64,000 bases of DNA from NCBI GenBank assembly GCA_031292355.1, contig JARLHI010000057.1:310001-374000 (forward strand). Direction: 5' to 3'. The translations under genes were made by a program, and so were the position numbers. Source of the DNA: Candidatus Obscuribacterales bacterium. Lineage in GTDB: Bacteria > Cyanobacteriota > Vampirovibrionia > Obscuribacterales > Obscuribacteraceae. The notes below the pieces were generated by a model. The model was not told the DNA's origin. It saw only the letters and a list, made by a program, of their open reading frames with translations, and did not search any database. Shown piece after piece: positions 19,452-29,370 of this stretch. Each line of letters begins with the position of its first letter. Position 1 is the first letter of the stretch.

Positions 19452-19720
19452 AGTTCAACCGTTTGGATTTTTCGCTCAGTTCAATGCATAAAGGCTTTTT
19501 AGCCACTGCTTGACAATTCAAACTTGATTAAACCGGTTATCGGTCACATATTGCTGCCTCTTGGCGCTTAAGGGTGCCTTGAAAAGGGCATACAATTCTC
19601 AGTGTTCCTGGGGAGCAGTATATTGTTCTGTTTAAAGGCAGTGCACCGATCAAACAAACGAAGAGAACGTCAGAACAATTAAGAGAACAACAAGCTTGTA
19701 AAAGCGCGCGGGGAGTAACA
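19452..19720. other. Non-coding gap before the coiled-coil operon
   Basis: This 269-bp gap separates the PDH operon from the first coiled-coil gene and should hold that operon's promoter. I can see a TTGACA at about 19510 and a TACAAT at 19591, but they are not spaced as one promoter. No convincing terminator, RNA gene or ORF is visible. Confidence 0.4.
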
Positions 19721-21124
19721 ATGGCTGGTCAAAACGCCACGGAAAATATGACTTCAGCTCAGGATTTGATGAATGAAGCTCTTGAGAAGGCTAGTGTCGA
19801 ATTAGACAAAACCGTAAAAGCTTGCATCATCGATCTGAAAAATTTTAGCGAAGCTCTTGAAAATCGACTGGCGCATAATTTGGAGCAGATGCTCGAACAG
19901 TCAAAGCATTTTGCCGAATCAAACGTGGAAGACTTATCCGCTCAACGAGAAGAGTTAGTGGATCAGCTGGCAGACTTTGAACGGTCAGAAATTACCACTA
20001 TCAGCGCCGCTGCGCGCGAAGTCCGGCAGCAAATCAGCCAGAAAGCGAAGTCAGCAGGCGACGCCATAGCAGTCATAGTTGACCAACAAATAGCCGAACT
20101 GACGGCGCTTGTTGCCACGCCTGATAAGCGGTTCGACACATTCACTAAAGATGGTGGCGAGGCTTTAGCGACCGCATTAAAAGCAAACAATCGCAAAATC
20201 GAAAATCAGACTGGTACTTACGAAACAGAATTATCAGACAAAGCCCATCAATTTGAGGAGTCGGTCAAAGGCGTGCTTTCGACGTCCAAAGCCGGCATTC
20301 AAGAAGTGCTCGATGAGCACAACAAAGATCTCGAAGTGAAAATCGATAGTGTCATTGCCCAGTTGAGCAATGTGTTGAAAACTGCTCAAACTGACATGAG
20401 TTCTCATGCGGCAAGAGGTCACGCGACGCTTGAATCTAGCGGTGAACACGGCAAATCTTTGATGTCGGGGAGCCTCGAGCAGTGGAGAGCTGATTGCGAA
20501 AAGCTAGACCGCAATTTCCTCGACACATTGACATTAGAGTCAAAAGACTCTGAACATGAGCATTCGGGTCGATTGGATTACAAGGTTAATGAAGTAAAGG
20601 CAGAAATTTCTGGTATCGCCAACGATGCCAACGTTAAACTCTCAGCTAATCACAAACTTTTTCTGAGTTCACTAAAACGTCTTCAAAAGAAATATGTCGA
20701 CCGTCTTGACCGGTTGACGACAAAATTCGACGCGGCTCTTGCTGAAGAAGCCAAGTTACCGCAAACCTCGAATGCCGGAAAAACATCGCCAGAATTACGA
20801 GAATTACTGCGCTCCAGGCTGCAAACTCGCAGCAAAGAAATCATCAAAGCCCTGCAAAAACAAATCGAACAGATTGAGTCAGAATTTGGACGCTATTCGG
20901 CTGGCTCGACGGAACGAATGGAAAATATCAAATCTTCGACTATTGACTCATTAGAAAAGCAGTTAAAGACAATGCGTAGTGAAATTGATCGGATCACGAA
21001 AAATTTCCACAGTCAGATGAACGATATGAATGCCGACCTGCCGCAAATTGAAGAAGCGGGAATTACAGCCGCCATGGCTGTCACAGCCTACCGAGACGCG
21101 CGTCTTTCATTTGGCAGTGAATGA
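19721..21124 (+). CDS. Large coiled-coil protein 1, function unknown
   Basis: I do not recognise a named family. The 467-residue protein is almost entirely charged, Ala/Leu/Glu/Lys-rich alpha-helical text from about residue 15 to 440, with long runs compatible with coiled coil and no predicted signal peptide or membrane segment. Cys is rare. The start is backed by GGGGAG five bases before the ATG. It leads a three-gene tandem of similar helical proteins, with 70 bp to the next. A cytoplasmic scaffold or filament protein is a reasonable guess; helical lipid-binding (apolipoprotein-like) repeats are another. No function should be assigned. Confidence 0.8.
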   Translation: MAGQNATENMTSAQDLMNEALEKASVELDKTVKACIIDLKNFSEALENRLAHNLEQMLEQSKHFAESNVEDLSAQREELVDQLADFERSEITTISAAAREVRQQISQKAKSAGDAIAVIVDQQIAELTALVATPDKRFDTFTKDGGEALATALKANNRKIENQTGTYETELSDKAHQFEESVKGVLSTSKAGIQEVLDEHNKDLEVKIDSVIAQLSNVLKTAQTDMSSHAARGHATLESSGEHGKSLMSGSLEQWRADCEKLDRNFLDTLTLESKDSEHEHSGRLDYKVNEVKAEISGIANDANVKLSANHKLFLSSLKRLQKKYVDRLDRLTTKFDAALAEEAKLPQTSNAGKTSPELRELLRSRLQTRSKEIIKALQKQIEQIESEFGRYSAGSTERMENIKSSTIDSLEKQLKTMRSEIDRITKNFHSQMNDMNADLPQIEEAGITAAMAVTAYRDARLSFGSE

Positions 21125-21194
21125 GCAGTTCAGCGATCTCTGTGAAAAATGGTCAAGACGATAACAACAGTAAATATCATTTAGAAGGACAGAC

Positions 21195-22949
21195 ATGACA
21201 TCAGTTGCCGGTAAAAAGCCTCAAGACATATACGACGCCGGTGCCTCCCAGGCAGCGGCGATAGAGCAGGCCGCTTCAGAGCATATGAATCGTGAAGCGA
21301 GTCTGGCCAGCAAACAAAGCGACAAAATAGACGCTGATGTGTCGATCAAACTCGAAGATAAAAGTGACGACATCGTTGCCGAATTAAAAGGAACGAAAAC
21401 AGCCTACCTTCAACAACTACAAAGAACGATCGAAAATGAGGTGCGTGAAACCAACGCGCATTTAGTGCAGGTGAGTAAAGATTTGGAGAGCCTAGCAACG
21501 AGACTCAAACGACAAATATCCAGTCTCAAGTTGTCTCACAGCGAAGATGTGAAGGCGCTGAGTGAAAATCTATCCGAGCAATTTGAGGGTGTGACAGAGC
21601 GCACCCAGCGCGAACTTGAAAAAACCGATTTCGATGCGAATTCCCGCTTAAGAGCAAAAGGAAATAGCTCAGTCACTGTGGTCCAACAAAAGCTCGATCA
21701 GAGTCTCTGGGAGACTCGTGGCGAAGAACGGCAATACAACAGTGTCTTTTTCAAGAATTTTATGAAAAAGGCCAATAGCATCGACACTCATTTTTCCAGT
21801 TTGATGCAAGAACTTTCGGAAGACTTTGAAAAGCACAACAAAGTCTTGCAGACCCAGGCTGAAAAAACAGATGCCGAGCTAAAAAAAGAGGCCGACTCGC
21901 TGGCAAAGCAAATCAAAACCCAAGAAGCAAAATATGAAAGAGAAATTCGCGACTTCTTTAATCACGAATCTGTTGAGCACAGCAATCGTCTCGACAACAG
22001 TCTCAATCTAATCACCCATGAATTGAGCACCATGCACGATGTCACAACCAATAAGCTTTCAGAGCAAACCCAGGTACTGAGCACAGATCTATTGAAAGCA
22101 TCTGCTGATGTCAAATCAGCTTTGAATGAACAATGCCTGGACCTCACGTCTCATATAACTAAATCTATGAGCGAATTCAAAGTCAGGCTCAACGAACGCA
22201 CCGAACATTCACAAAGTATGAAAGAAGGGCTGGAAGAAGAAAAGCACAAGCTCTTTGCCGATTTGAAAAGCGAAATGACAAGTATCAAAGAAGGGTTTGA
22301 AAAAAATCTGCAGAACATGGTTGTCGCCGCTGTGGAGAAAGTGATCAAAGTTGGAGAGGACGCGGAAGAAGGCATTACTGCAGCCAATGAGAGATGCAGC
22401 GCTGATTTGGAAAAGTCCGGATTCCTAGCCAAAAAGGAAATTGACGAAACCGTTTACCGCTTTCTCGATGTCATTGCCGAACACCGAGCCAAAGCCCTGG
22501 AAGAAATCGCAAGAGCCGCTGGCTCCAGCGATACAGGCTTGGAAATTTCTGGACAACATCAACTGCATTCGACTGTCGAAAAGCCTATAAGCGCTAAGAT
22601 AGATGAGCCATTTAAGAGTCGTTCCACGCGATCTTTTGAGGACCATTCTATAGAGTCTGAAAAACCAACAGTGTCAATAGAATCAACAGATTCACAACAG
22701 TCTCAGGACTCAAGAGAATCTACAATTATAGTGGAGTCGGGAGTATCAGAAGACGAGTCCCCCTTTGATCTCAATTTTATCAATTTCGGCGATGCCGAAG
22801 ACGAGCCTGTCACTGCTGAAGAACCGTCCACGGTCTTGAGCGATATACCGCCGACGCCTACGCCGGCGCCGCCACCGGCAACACCAGGGGCCAGTCCGGA
22901 AGGGCGCGCCAGACGACGGCGCAACGTCGACCAGTCCGGTTCCAGTTAA
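21195..22949 (+). CDS. Large coiled-coil protein 2 with acidic, Pro-rich tail, function unknown
   Basis: This 584-residue protein has coiled-coil-like sequence from about residue 15 to 450. A low-complexity Ser/Glu/Asp-rich region follows (about 460-545), then a short Pro-rich segment (PPTPTPAPPPATP) and a basic end (RARRRR). It has no signal peptide or membrane segment. AGAAGGA precedes the ATG. The layout of a helical rod followed by a disordered tail resembles intermediate-filament-like or polar scaffold proteins, but this is only architecture. It lies 70 bp after coiled-coil protein 1 and 79 bp before coiled-coil protein 3, presumably in one operon. Confidence 0.8.
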   Translation: MTSVAGKKPQDIYDAGASQAAAIEQAASEHMNREASLASKQSDKIDADVSIKLEDKSDDIVAELKGTKTAYLQQLQRTIENEVRETNAHLVQVSKDLESLATRLKRQISSLKLSHSEDVKALSENLSEQFEGVTERTQRELEKTDFDANSRLRAKGNSSVTVVQQKLDQSLWETRGEERQYNSVFFKNFMKKANSIDTHFSSLMQELSEDFEKHNKVLQTQAEKTDAELKKEADSLAKQIKTQEAKYEREIRDFFNHESVEHSNRLDNSLNLITHELSTMHDVTTNKLSEQTQVLSTDLLKASADVKSALNEQCLDLTSHITKSMSEFKVRLNERTEHSQSMKEGLEEEKHKLFADLKSEMTSIKEGFEKNLQNMVVAAVEKVIKVGEDAEEGITAANERCSADLEKSGFLAKKEIDETVYRFLDVIAEHRAKALEEIARAAGSSDTGLEISGQHQLHSTVEKPISAKIDEPFKSRSTRSFEDHSIESEKPTVSIESTDSQQSQDSRESTIIVESGVSEDESPFDLNFINFGDAEDEPVTAEEPSTVLSDIPPTPTPAPPPATPGASPEGRARRRRNVDQSGSS

Positions 22950-23028
22950 AAACCGACACAACGAGAATAGATTACCTGTACTGTACTTGTTCACGGTCCC
23001 CACCTAACTCTCAAAGACGAAAAAAAAC

Positions 23029-26000
23029 ATGAGCTCAATGTTGAGTAAGAATCACATCAAATACCGCGATTTAGCTGGCTATATATTCAGCTATGATCGA
23101 AATACGGTCGAATCAGCGGAAGTCTGGGCGAGACAACACAGCACTGGCTTCGAGCCAGGAATGATGGTGTTTTGCCTAGAGAAAGTGACGCCACAAAGTG
23201 CCATGGTGGTAGGACGAAAGGACGATGGCGATTCTTATAAAGTCAGCGATTTATGCTTCGTTGTCGGTGAAGATGACAATCGCGCACTTGGCGTCAACAT
23301 TACATCAAACGTTTATGACCTCCGCTTTATCGAAGTTCTGCTCTGCGAAAAAGCGCAAAAGGCCATCCTCAACGAAAAAGACTTTTTGTATGTCACCACT
23401 AAACCAGCAAAACAGCTTGATCAAACCAAAATTCATGAAATTGAACAAGTTGGCGCGGTGTACGCCATGGGTGGTTCAAGACGCGCTTTGGTAGTCGACA
23501 CGAACGGTCCCAACGAACCGGCGATGGCACTGCTTACTTTGATGGGTGCAAATATTACTCCCACAGGAATTGGGCGACAGCTGCTCGATATCGGCAATGT
23601 TTGCAGTCTGTTGTTTTCCTCAGACTCCAGACAGCAAGACGATCAAAACAAATTATTGATTCGCAGTATTTACGTACCAATCGCGTCCGGCCAAGCCGTA
23701 AACGTAAACGACCAGGCTGCCATCAAGGCACAAGCGGCCTCGGTCTGGCAGGGACCAACTGGAGATGTAAGCGCAGCGGCCGCACCACCTGCGCCGAACT
23801 TTAATCAGAGCAGCAACACGCCACCAGTATTTACAGGCGCACCTCCTACCTGGGGAGTGCCACCAAAATTTGAAGAAACAAAGACGCCTGCAAGCAACAA
23901 TCAGTCGTTCGTTGCCGACATTACTGCGCCTGCAAAACCAGCCGACTTTAATCCAGCGCTCCCCCCATCCAACTATCACCCCCAAGCGAATTCGCCCTTC
24001 CAAGAAATTCCTCAAGCGCCGCCAATGGATTTCGGCGGGCAGTTTGCGCCACCGGCACCCGCCGTGCCGCAAAGTCCAGCCGCAGCTCCAGAGGCACCAC
24101 CGGCAGCGCCATCAATGCCAGATTTTTCAGCTCCGACAGAATTCGAACAACACTTCAATTCACAACCTTATTTTGAAGAACAACCGCAGTCCACACCGGC
24201 TTCAGAACTGGAATTGAGACAAGCTTACGAACAAGCTCCACCTGTAATTGAGCAGCCGACGACTCCCCAATATGCTGACGCACCTTTAGAGTCAGCCTGG
24301 TTCTCGCCCAGTGAGCCTGTACAAAACGTTCCAGAGCCGGCCAATGATTTTGCGATACCTGAAAACCCACCTTCTGGTTTCGCTCCACCGACTACTGAAG
24401 CACCAGCTGTGATACCACCACGTTTCCCTTCATCAATGTATGGCAGTTCTACTGCCGCTGCGATACCGCAACAAGCGCCCCTGGATGAATCCACACAATT
24501 TGTACAGGATTCAATTCAAAGCAACCCAGTAGAGCAATTCAATACTCCTGAGCCAGCTGCGCCTGCTGTTCCGGCACAAGATGCTTATGTTTCACAAGTT
24601 CAGGAACCAACACCTGCGACCAGTGAGCAACCAGTCGTTGCAGAGACGGCCTCTGCAGAAAATATGGCTTTACCATCCCTAGAAGAACTGGGAATTCAAC
24701 CTCTTGGTCAACCAGAGGAGCACGTCGCACAACCAGACCAGAGCGCACAATGGTGGTCAGCTCAAGAAATGCAGAAGCCGCTGCTTGAGCCCCAATCTGA
24801 AAGTAACGTCAACGTCGGTCCGACCGCTGAATCGAATCTTCCACCAGCAAACAACGATGCCTATGTCGATCAACCTCAAGCATCACCAACCTTGTTAGCC
24901 TGGGGAAGTGAGCCTGAGGTGCAGACACCGCCAACGCCTTCAATGCCAGAAGGTTCGTCGCCGATTTTCACCCCGGAAAGCATTCCTGTTGAATCATTTA
25001 TGCACGCGCAACCGGTAGAGCCTGGCAACATTACCCCGATACCCGAACCTGTTGAAGCGTTCCAAACGGTCCCCAATTCAGTCGATGAAGTCAATAATAA
25101 TCCGGCATTGCTATGGATGGCTGAAGATCAAAACGAGCCAGACCAAGCCGTTTCTGAAATTGCACAACCAAGCGTTGAAAAAGCGCCTGATGTGCCAGAA
25201 ATCCCCGCACCAACATTTTTTGAACAAGCCGCTCAGGCAATTAGACCAGAAATTCCAGCATCGCCTTTTGCATCTGTGCAAAAGACAAATCCCGTTGATA
25301 CATCGCCTGTAGTGGCGCCTGAAGTCACAAACGAAGCGGACCTAGGCAGTGTCGAACCTTCCGAAGACACACTAATTCTCTCAACGGTCAAGGATGCTCA
25401 AATTCAGGCCAATAATGCCGTCGCGAGCGCGCCCAAACCAAAACCACAGACGGTGCAAGACCCCAAACTGGTGATGAAAGAAACTGCCCTTTTGATGAGC
25501 AAGCTAGAACATCAAGTAGCAGAAGCCGCTAAGCGTCTAAATTCGCGCTCAGAAGCTGTCAAACAAAGACTGAATCGCCAGGTGGAAGAATTGCTGCAAG
25601 CGGCAAACGACGCCGAGAAAAACAGTCAAAATCAAACCACTGACCTGTCGGGTCGACTAAGTACTCATATCACCAATCTTTCTGAGGAGATTCGCCAACA
25701 GCTGACGGAAACAGCCTCTAGTGGTCGATACACAATCAAACAACTTTTAAGCACTAACCAAAGCGATCTAGAAGCTAAACAAACTGCTTTGGAAGACGAG
25801 CTCAAAGCTGTTTGCGCAAAATTCCGAGAAGACTCTGAAAATTTCGCCCAGGAAGCACAGAAGAAGCTGCAAGAACTCGTAGAAGCGAAAACCGCGGAAA
25901 TAGAGTCACTGACCGACGGAGTACTTGAGCATCTCGATGATACCAATGCCGATTTTGTAAAAACGTTTGAGGGTCGTTTCAATCGCTTCAAGGAACGAAT

Positions 26001-26826
26001 CGCTGACGAGGCCGCATCGGTTAAACAATCGCTCGAGCGCAACGTCCGCTCTATGTTCGAAGAAGTCGAAGGCTCCTGGGAAAGGGCGAGTGAAAAACTA
26101 AAGGACAATCAAAGAGACTTCGAGCAAAGAATCAGCCATTCAGTAAAGTCAGCGAAATTGATTTCGTCTGAAAATTCCAAACAGATGATCGCCACCTCGA
26201 TATTCCCGCTTGTAAAAGAGCGCCGCGTACATCTGCAAAAATTGATCGATGAATTGACAAAACGCTTTCAGCAAGAGTCCAGCAAACAGGCTGAAGCCCA
26301 GCTGAATGGATTGGAAGCCAGCTTAACTGAAGCTCGTCACCAGTTGCAGAATTTAGTCTCTGATTGCCTAGAAAGCATAAATGCTGTTGGTAAGCAGCAG
26401 CAAGCGGGACTTGAAGAAGCCTTCAAGGACACAAGCGTTCAAGCTGAATCGGCCACTGTGCAAGTGAAAACGTTGCTTAGCGAAGCTCACAGCCAAATCA
26501 CCGAAACTGAAGCTGTCTGCCGCTCGCTCGTTGAATCTTCGAATCTGGACACAGAAGTTGAATTGACTGAAGTGCGCAATACGACTGCCCAAAGCATCAA
26601 GACGGCGAAGCAGGAAGCTAATAGCAAGTTGCAAGAAACAATCGAAGAACACTCCAATAATCTCGACCGTCTTAGCAATAAGGTGCAGACCGAGATCAAT
26701 TCCGAGCGCCTCAAACAAACGAAAGCAGCTCGAGAAGCCAGTGAAGTTGGTCTGACCAGATTACGTGAAGCGATCCAGGAAGCAGTCGCTGCAGTTCAAG
26801 CCGCTCGCGAAAAATATATGGAATAG
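23029..26826 (+). CDS. Giant protein: globular head, Pro-rich linker, coiled-coil tail
   Basis: The 1265-residue product has three parts. Residues 1-225 look globular, with a mixed composition and two related-looking halves of beta/alpha text; I do not recognise the domain. Residues 226-790 are disordered and rich in Pro, Ala, Gln, Glu and Ser. Residues 810-1260 are continuous helical, coiled-coil-like sequence with a composition like that of the two preceding proteins. There is no signal peptide or transmembrane segment. The ribosome site is weak. The head-linker-rod form suggests a long tether or a co-assembling partner of coiled-coil proteins 1 and 2. The role is unknown. Confidence 0.82.
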   Translation: MSSMLSKNHIKYRDLAGYIFSYDRNTVESAEVWARQHSTGFEPGMMVFCLEKVTPQSAMVVGRKDDGDSYKVSDLCFVVGEDDNRALGVNITSNVYDLRFIEVLLCEKAQKAILNEKDFLYVTTKPAKQLDQTKIHEIEQVGAVYAMGGSRRALVVDTNGPNEPAMALLTLMGANITPTGIGRQLLDIGNVCSLLFSSDSRQQDDQNKLLIRSIYVPIASGQAVNVNDQAAIKAQAASVWQGPTGDVSAAAAPPAPNFNQSSNTPPVFTGAPPTWGVPPKFEETKTPASNNQSFVADITAPAKPADFNPALPPSNYHPQANSPFQEIPQAPPMDFGGQFAPPAPAVPQSPAAAPEAPPAAPSMPDFSAPTEFEQHFNSQPYFEEQPQSTPASELELRQAYEQAPPVIEQPTTPQYADAPLESAWFSPSEPVQNVPEPANDFAIPENPPSGFAPPTTEAPAVIPPRFPSSMYGSSTAAAIPQQAPLDESTQFVQDSIQSNPVEQFNTPEPAAPAVPAQDAYVSQVQEPTPATSEQPVVAETASAENMALPSLEELGIQPLGQPEEHVAQPDQSAQWWSAQEMQKPLLEPQSESNVNVGPTAESNLPPANNDAYVDQPQASPTLLAWGSEPEVQTPPTPSMPEGSSPIFTPESIPVESFMHAQPVEPGNITPIPEPVEAFQTVPNSVDEVNNNPALLWMAEDQNEPDQAVSEIAQPSVEKAPDVPEIPAPTFFEQAAQAIRPEIPASPFASVQKTNPVDTSPVVAPEVTNEADLGSVEPSEDTLILSTVKDAQIQANNAVASAPKPKPQTVQDPKLVMKETALLMSKLEHQVAEAAKRLNSRSEAVKQRLNRQVEELLQAANDAEKNSQNQTTDLSGRLSTHITNLSEEIRQQLTETASSGRYTIKQLLSTNQSDLEAKQTALEDELKAVCAKFREDSENFAQEAQKKLQELVEAKTAEIESLTDGVLEHLDDTNADFVKTFEGRFNRFKERIADEAASVKQSLERNVRSMFEEVEGSWERASEKLKDNQRDFEQRISHSVKSAKLISSENSKQMIATSIFPLVKERRVHLQKLIDELTKRFQQESSKQAEAQLNGLEASLTEARHQLQNLVSDCLESINAVGKQQQAGLEEAFKDTSVQAESATVQVKTLLSEAHSQITETEAVCRSLVESSNLDTEVELTEVRNTTAQSIKTAKQEANSKLQETIEEHSNNLDRLSNKVQTEINSERLKQTKAAREASEVGLTRLREAIQEAVAAVQAAREKYME

Positions 26827-26840
26827 CGAAAGCCTCTGGA

Positions 26841-26957
26841 GTTAATGTTGAAAGCCAACAATTAACCCGTTTCCCGAAAATTTAAGGCAGCGGAAAACAA
26901 TTTTTCGCCGCTTAATATTTTCCGAAACCGAGTTCCTGTGGGCTCCGGGTTAACATT
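26841..26957. repeat. Nested imperfect palindrome downstream of the coiled-coil operon
   Basis: GTTAATGTTG and CAACAATTAAC (26841-26866) form a 10-bp hairpin with loop AAAGC. An overlapping larger fold pairs ATTAACCCG (26861-26869) with CGGGTTAACAT (26946-26956). Inside it, CCCGAAAATTTAAG (26873-26886) pairs with CTTAATATTTTCCG, and AGCGG with CCGCT. It may end the upstream transcript, but there is no clear terminal U-run. Confidence 0.6.
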
Positions 26958-27050
26958 ATCGGATGTTAGACCAGGCGTCTTGCTGGGAATAGGCTTATAG
27001 GGAGGTTAGTGCCATAATCGCTGAGTGGCTCTCATTTTGAGGAAGTAGTT

Positions 27051-27716
27051 CTGGATAGATTCCCTGAGCACCAAGCGCCTCCGCCGCTCGCAGAGTTTGC
27101 CCGCCTCAAAAGCGGCCTAGACTTCGATGAAGCAAGCGAAGAGATTTATCTCTATCACGGCACCAACTGCTACCGTCGTTGGGAAATCAACAAATTTGGT
27201 TCCCTTGAACCAGGGCGCAGCGACTATACCTTTTTCACAACCAAACCTTTGGAAGCTTACACCTACGCAAGAGCCGCTTGCCTGCGTGATGTTGGCAAAG
27301 GACCGATGAATTCGCTCACATGCGAACCGGTTGTTCTTAAGGTCAAATTCAACGCGCGCACCTGGATTCAAGTTGATTTCATTCAAGAACTAAATCCCCA
27401 TGAAGTTGATGAAAACAGTGCGCTGTCGCTGGCAGTATTAGGTCCAGTTCAAGCGATTAACATCGTCGACATCCTGCATTGCAGTCATGGCAGGCGTTTG
27501 GGTCAATCCGAATCAATTCGAAGCTTCGAAGACGGCACTCTCATGGACGGCATTCGCCATTTAAGAGAATCATTGTGCCAACGCAGACCAGATATGTGGA
27601 TGATGCGCAAACTTGGCATGTTCACACGCAAAGTCGGGGTTAACCTCGGTGGCGGCGAGATGCCAGACACAACTGTGCAGGCTAATTTACGACGTTTGAA
27701 GCGCGTGCAGGCCTAA
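27051..27716 (+). CDS. Putative ADP-ribosyltransferase-fold protein, non-canonical start
   Basis: The frame is open from 27018 to 27716. Near the N-terminus it encodes IYLYHGTN, then LEPGRSDYTFFTTKPLEAY and an Ala/Tyr-rich helix. A YHGT strand, a G-LEPG turn and a Y-x-FFT-xx-P-x-EA-x-x-YA segment are the pattern seen in PARP/ART-fold enzymes, where the His and Tyr bind NAD. These motifs lie upstream of the first TTG (27249), and no ATG, GTG or TTG occurs before them. GAGGAAG followed seven bases later by CTG (27051) is the best start I can find; a second CTG at 27021 follows GGAGGT at 14 bases. The product would be 221 residues. The fold call is motif recognition only. An inactivated start or a sequencing error is also possible. 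Confidence 0.55.
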   Translation: MDRFPEHQAPPPLAEFARLKSGLDFDEASEEIYLYHGTNCYRRWEINKFGSLEPGRSDYTFFTTKPLEAYTYARAACLRDVGKGPMNSLTCEPVVLKVKFNARTWIQVDFIQELNPHEVDENSALSLAVLGPVQAINIVDILHCSHGRRLGQSESIRSFEDGTLMDGIRHLRESLCQRRPDMWMMRKLGMFTRKVGVNLGGGEMPDTTVQANLRRLKRVQA

Positions 27717-27840
27717 GCGCTTCTCCAAATAATTTTTGAATTATATAAAACAGCGCCCTTTAGTCCTACTTTTGCATTGTTTATCGACCCAATTCTGGAT
27801 ATGCTTTATCTTCACTGCCAAAAACTGGAGATGAACGGTT

Positions 27841-29370
27841 ATGTCTGTAATTCATAATGAAATGGCAACCAAGTGCAAACTATTTGTTGATGGGAAATGG
27901 GTCGAATCATCCGCAACTGAATTCGGTGACATCGCCAATCCATCGACCGGAGACATCATCGGTAAGGTACCGATGGGGGGCTACAAGGATGTAGACCTGG
28001 CAGTCCAAGCTGCTGCCAAAGCCTTCCCCGCCTGGCGCGATACACCAGTTGTAGAACGCGCCCGAGTAATGTTCAAATTCAAAAATCTACTCGACGAACA
28101 CTATGAAGAAATTGCAGGCATTGTCACTCGCGAGCACGGCAAAACCCTAGCCGAAGCAAAAGCCTCTGTGCAACGCGGTATTGAAGTTGTGGAATTTGCC
28201 TGCGGCATACCTAGTCTCCTTTTTGGTGACTCGCTGGCTAATATCGCGACGAACGTCGACTGTGAAACCATTCGTCATCCACTTGGAGTGTGCGCCGGTA
28301 TCGCACCTTTCAATTTTCCAGCCATGGTGCCTCTATGGATGTATCCGCTAGCGCTGACTTGCGGCAATACATTCGTCTTAAAACCATCTGAAAAGGTGCC
28401 ACTGAGCAGCATGTTCATAGCTGAATTGCTTAAGAAAGCAGGACTGCCGGACGGCGTCTTCAATATTGTGCACGGCGGCAAAGATTGTGTGAATGCCATT
28501 CTCGAACACAAATTAATTCGCGCAGTTTCATTTGTGGGCTCCACGGCCATCGCCAAATATGTCTATGAAAAAGGCACGGCTAACAACAAAAGAGTGCAAG
28601 CAGCCGGTGGTGCCAAAAACCACATCATCATCATGCCTGACGCCAGTATGGAACAGACCGTTCAGGCTCTTCAAGCCTCGGCTTTTGGCTGCGCAGGCGA
28701 ACGTTGTATGGCAGGCAGTCTGGCAATTCCAGTTGGCGACGCCGCAAAAGAATTGATGCCCAGACTTATTGAAGCATCAGCAGCGATGAAAGTGGGACCA
28801 ACCGACAGTGGCTCTAGTCCAGATATGGGACCAGTAATATCTTCTGAGCATCTGGCCAAAGTTCGCAGCTTCATTGAAAAGGGAGAAAAAGAGGGCGCTG
28901 AGCTCGCTTTAGATGGACGAGAAATCGCAGCGGCTAAGACGTCAAAAGGCTTTTTCCTAGGACCAACCATTTTCGATCACGCGAAAAAAGATATGAGTAT
29001 TGTCAAAGACGAAATCTTTGGACCGGTACTATCTGTGGTGCGTGTCAATGATATTGAAGAAGCAATCGCGCTCGGTGATAATTGTGAATTTGGTAATGGT
29101 GCAGTCATCTATACAAATAGTGGACGCGCCGCTCGCGAATTCAAACACAGGTTCAACGCCGGTATGATTGGTATCAACGTTGGTGTGCCAGCATCGATGG
29201 CCTGGTATTCATTCACAGGCTGGAACCATTCGTTCTATGGTGATTTGCACATTCAAGGTAAAGAGGGAATTCTCTTTTACACTCAACAAAAAACAACGAT
29301 GACTCGCTGGTTTAGTGATGCGCCTGTAGCCAAAAACTTTCAAGACCCGGTCTGGAAATCAAAGAAATAG
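27841..29370 (+). CDS. mmsA: CoA-acylating methylmalonate-semialdehyde dehydrogenase
   Basis: The 509-residue aldehyde dehydrogenase matches the MmsA/ALDH6 family, which turns methylmalonate or malonate semialdehyde into propionyl-CoA or acetyl-CoA in valine, inositol and beta-alanine breakdown. The catalytic cysteine is C289 in GCAGERCMA. Other family text includes GIAPFNFPAMVPLWM, FVGSTAIAKYVYEKG and the C-terminal SFTGWNHSFYGDLH. GGAG sits about ten bases before the ATG. It appears to be transcribed alone, with a 403-bp gap downstream. The family is clear; which semialdehyde it uses is not. Confidence 0.93.
   Translation: MSVIHNEMATKCKLFVDGKWVESSATEFGDIANPSTGDIIGKVPMGGYKDVDLAVQAAAKAFPAWRDTPVVERARVMFKFKNLLDEHYEEIAGIVTREHGKTLAEAKASVQRGIEVVEFACGIPSLLFGDSLANIATNVDCETIRHPLGVCAGIAPFNFPAMVPLWMYPLALTCGNTFVLKPSEKVPLSSMFIAELLKKAGLPDGVFNIVHGGKDCVNAILEHKLIRAVSFVGSTAIAKYVYEKGTANNKRVQAAGGAKNHIIIMPDASMEQTVQALQASAFGCAGERCMAGSLAIPVGDAAKELMPRLIEASAAMKVGPTDSGSSPDMGPVISSEHLAKVRSFIEKGEKEGAELALDGREIAAAKTSKGFFLGPTIFDHAKKDMSIVKDEIFGPVLSVVRVNDIEEAIALGDNCEFGNGAVIYTNSGRAAREFKHRFNAGMIGINVGVPASMAWYSFTGWNHSFYGDLHIQGKEGILFYTQQKTTMTRWFSDAPVAKNFQDPVWKSKK

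Noticed and set aside
27127..27309. Alternative small ORF at 27127
   Set aside because: It starts with an ATG but runs in another frame and gives no recognisable protein; the frame with YHGT and a long continuous ORF is more convincing.
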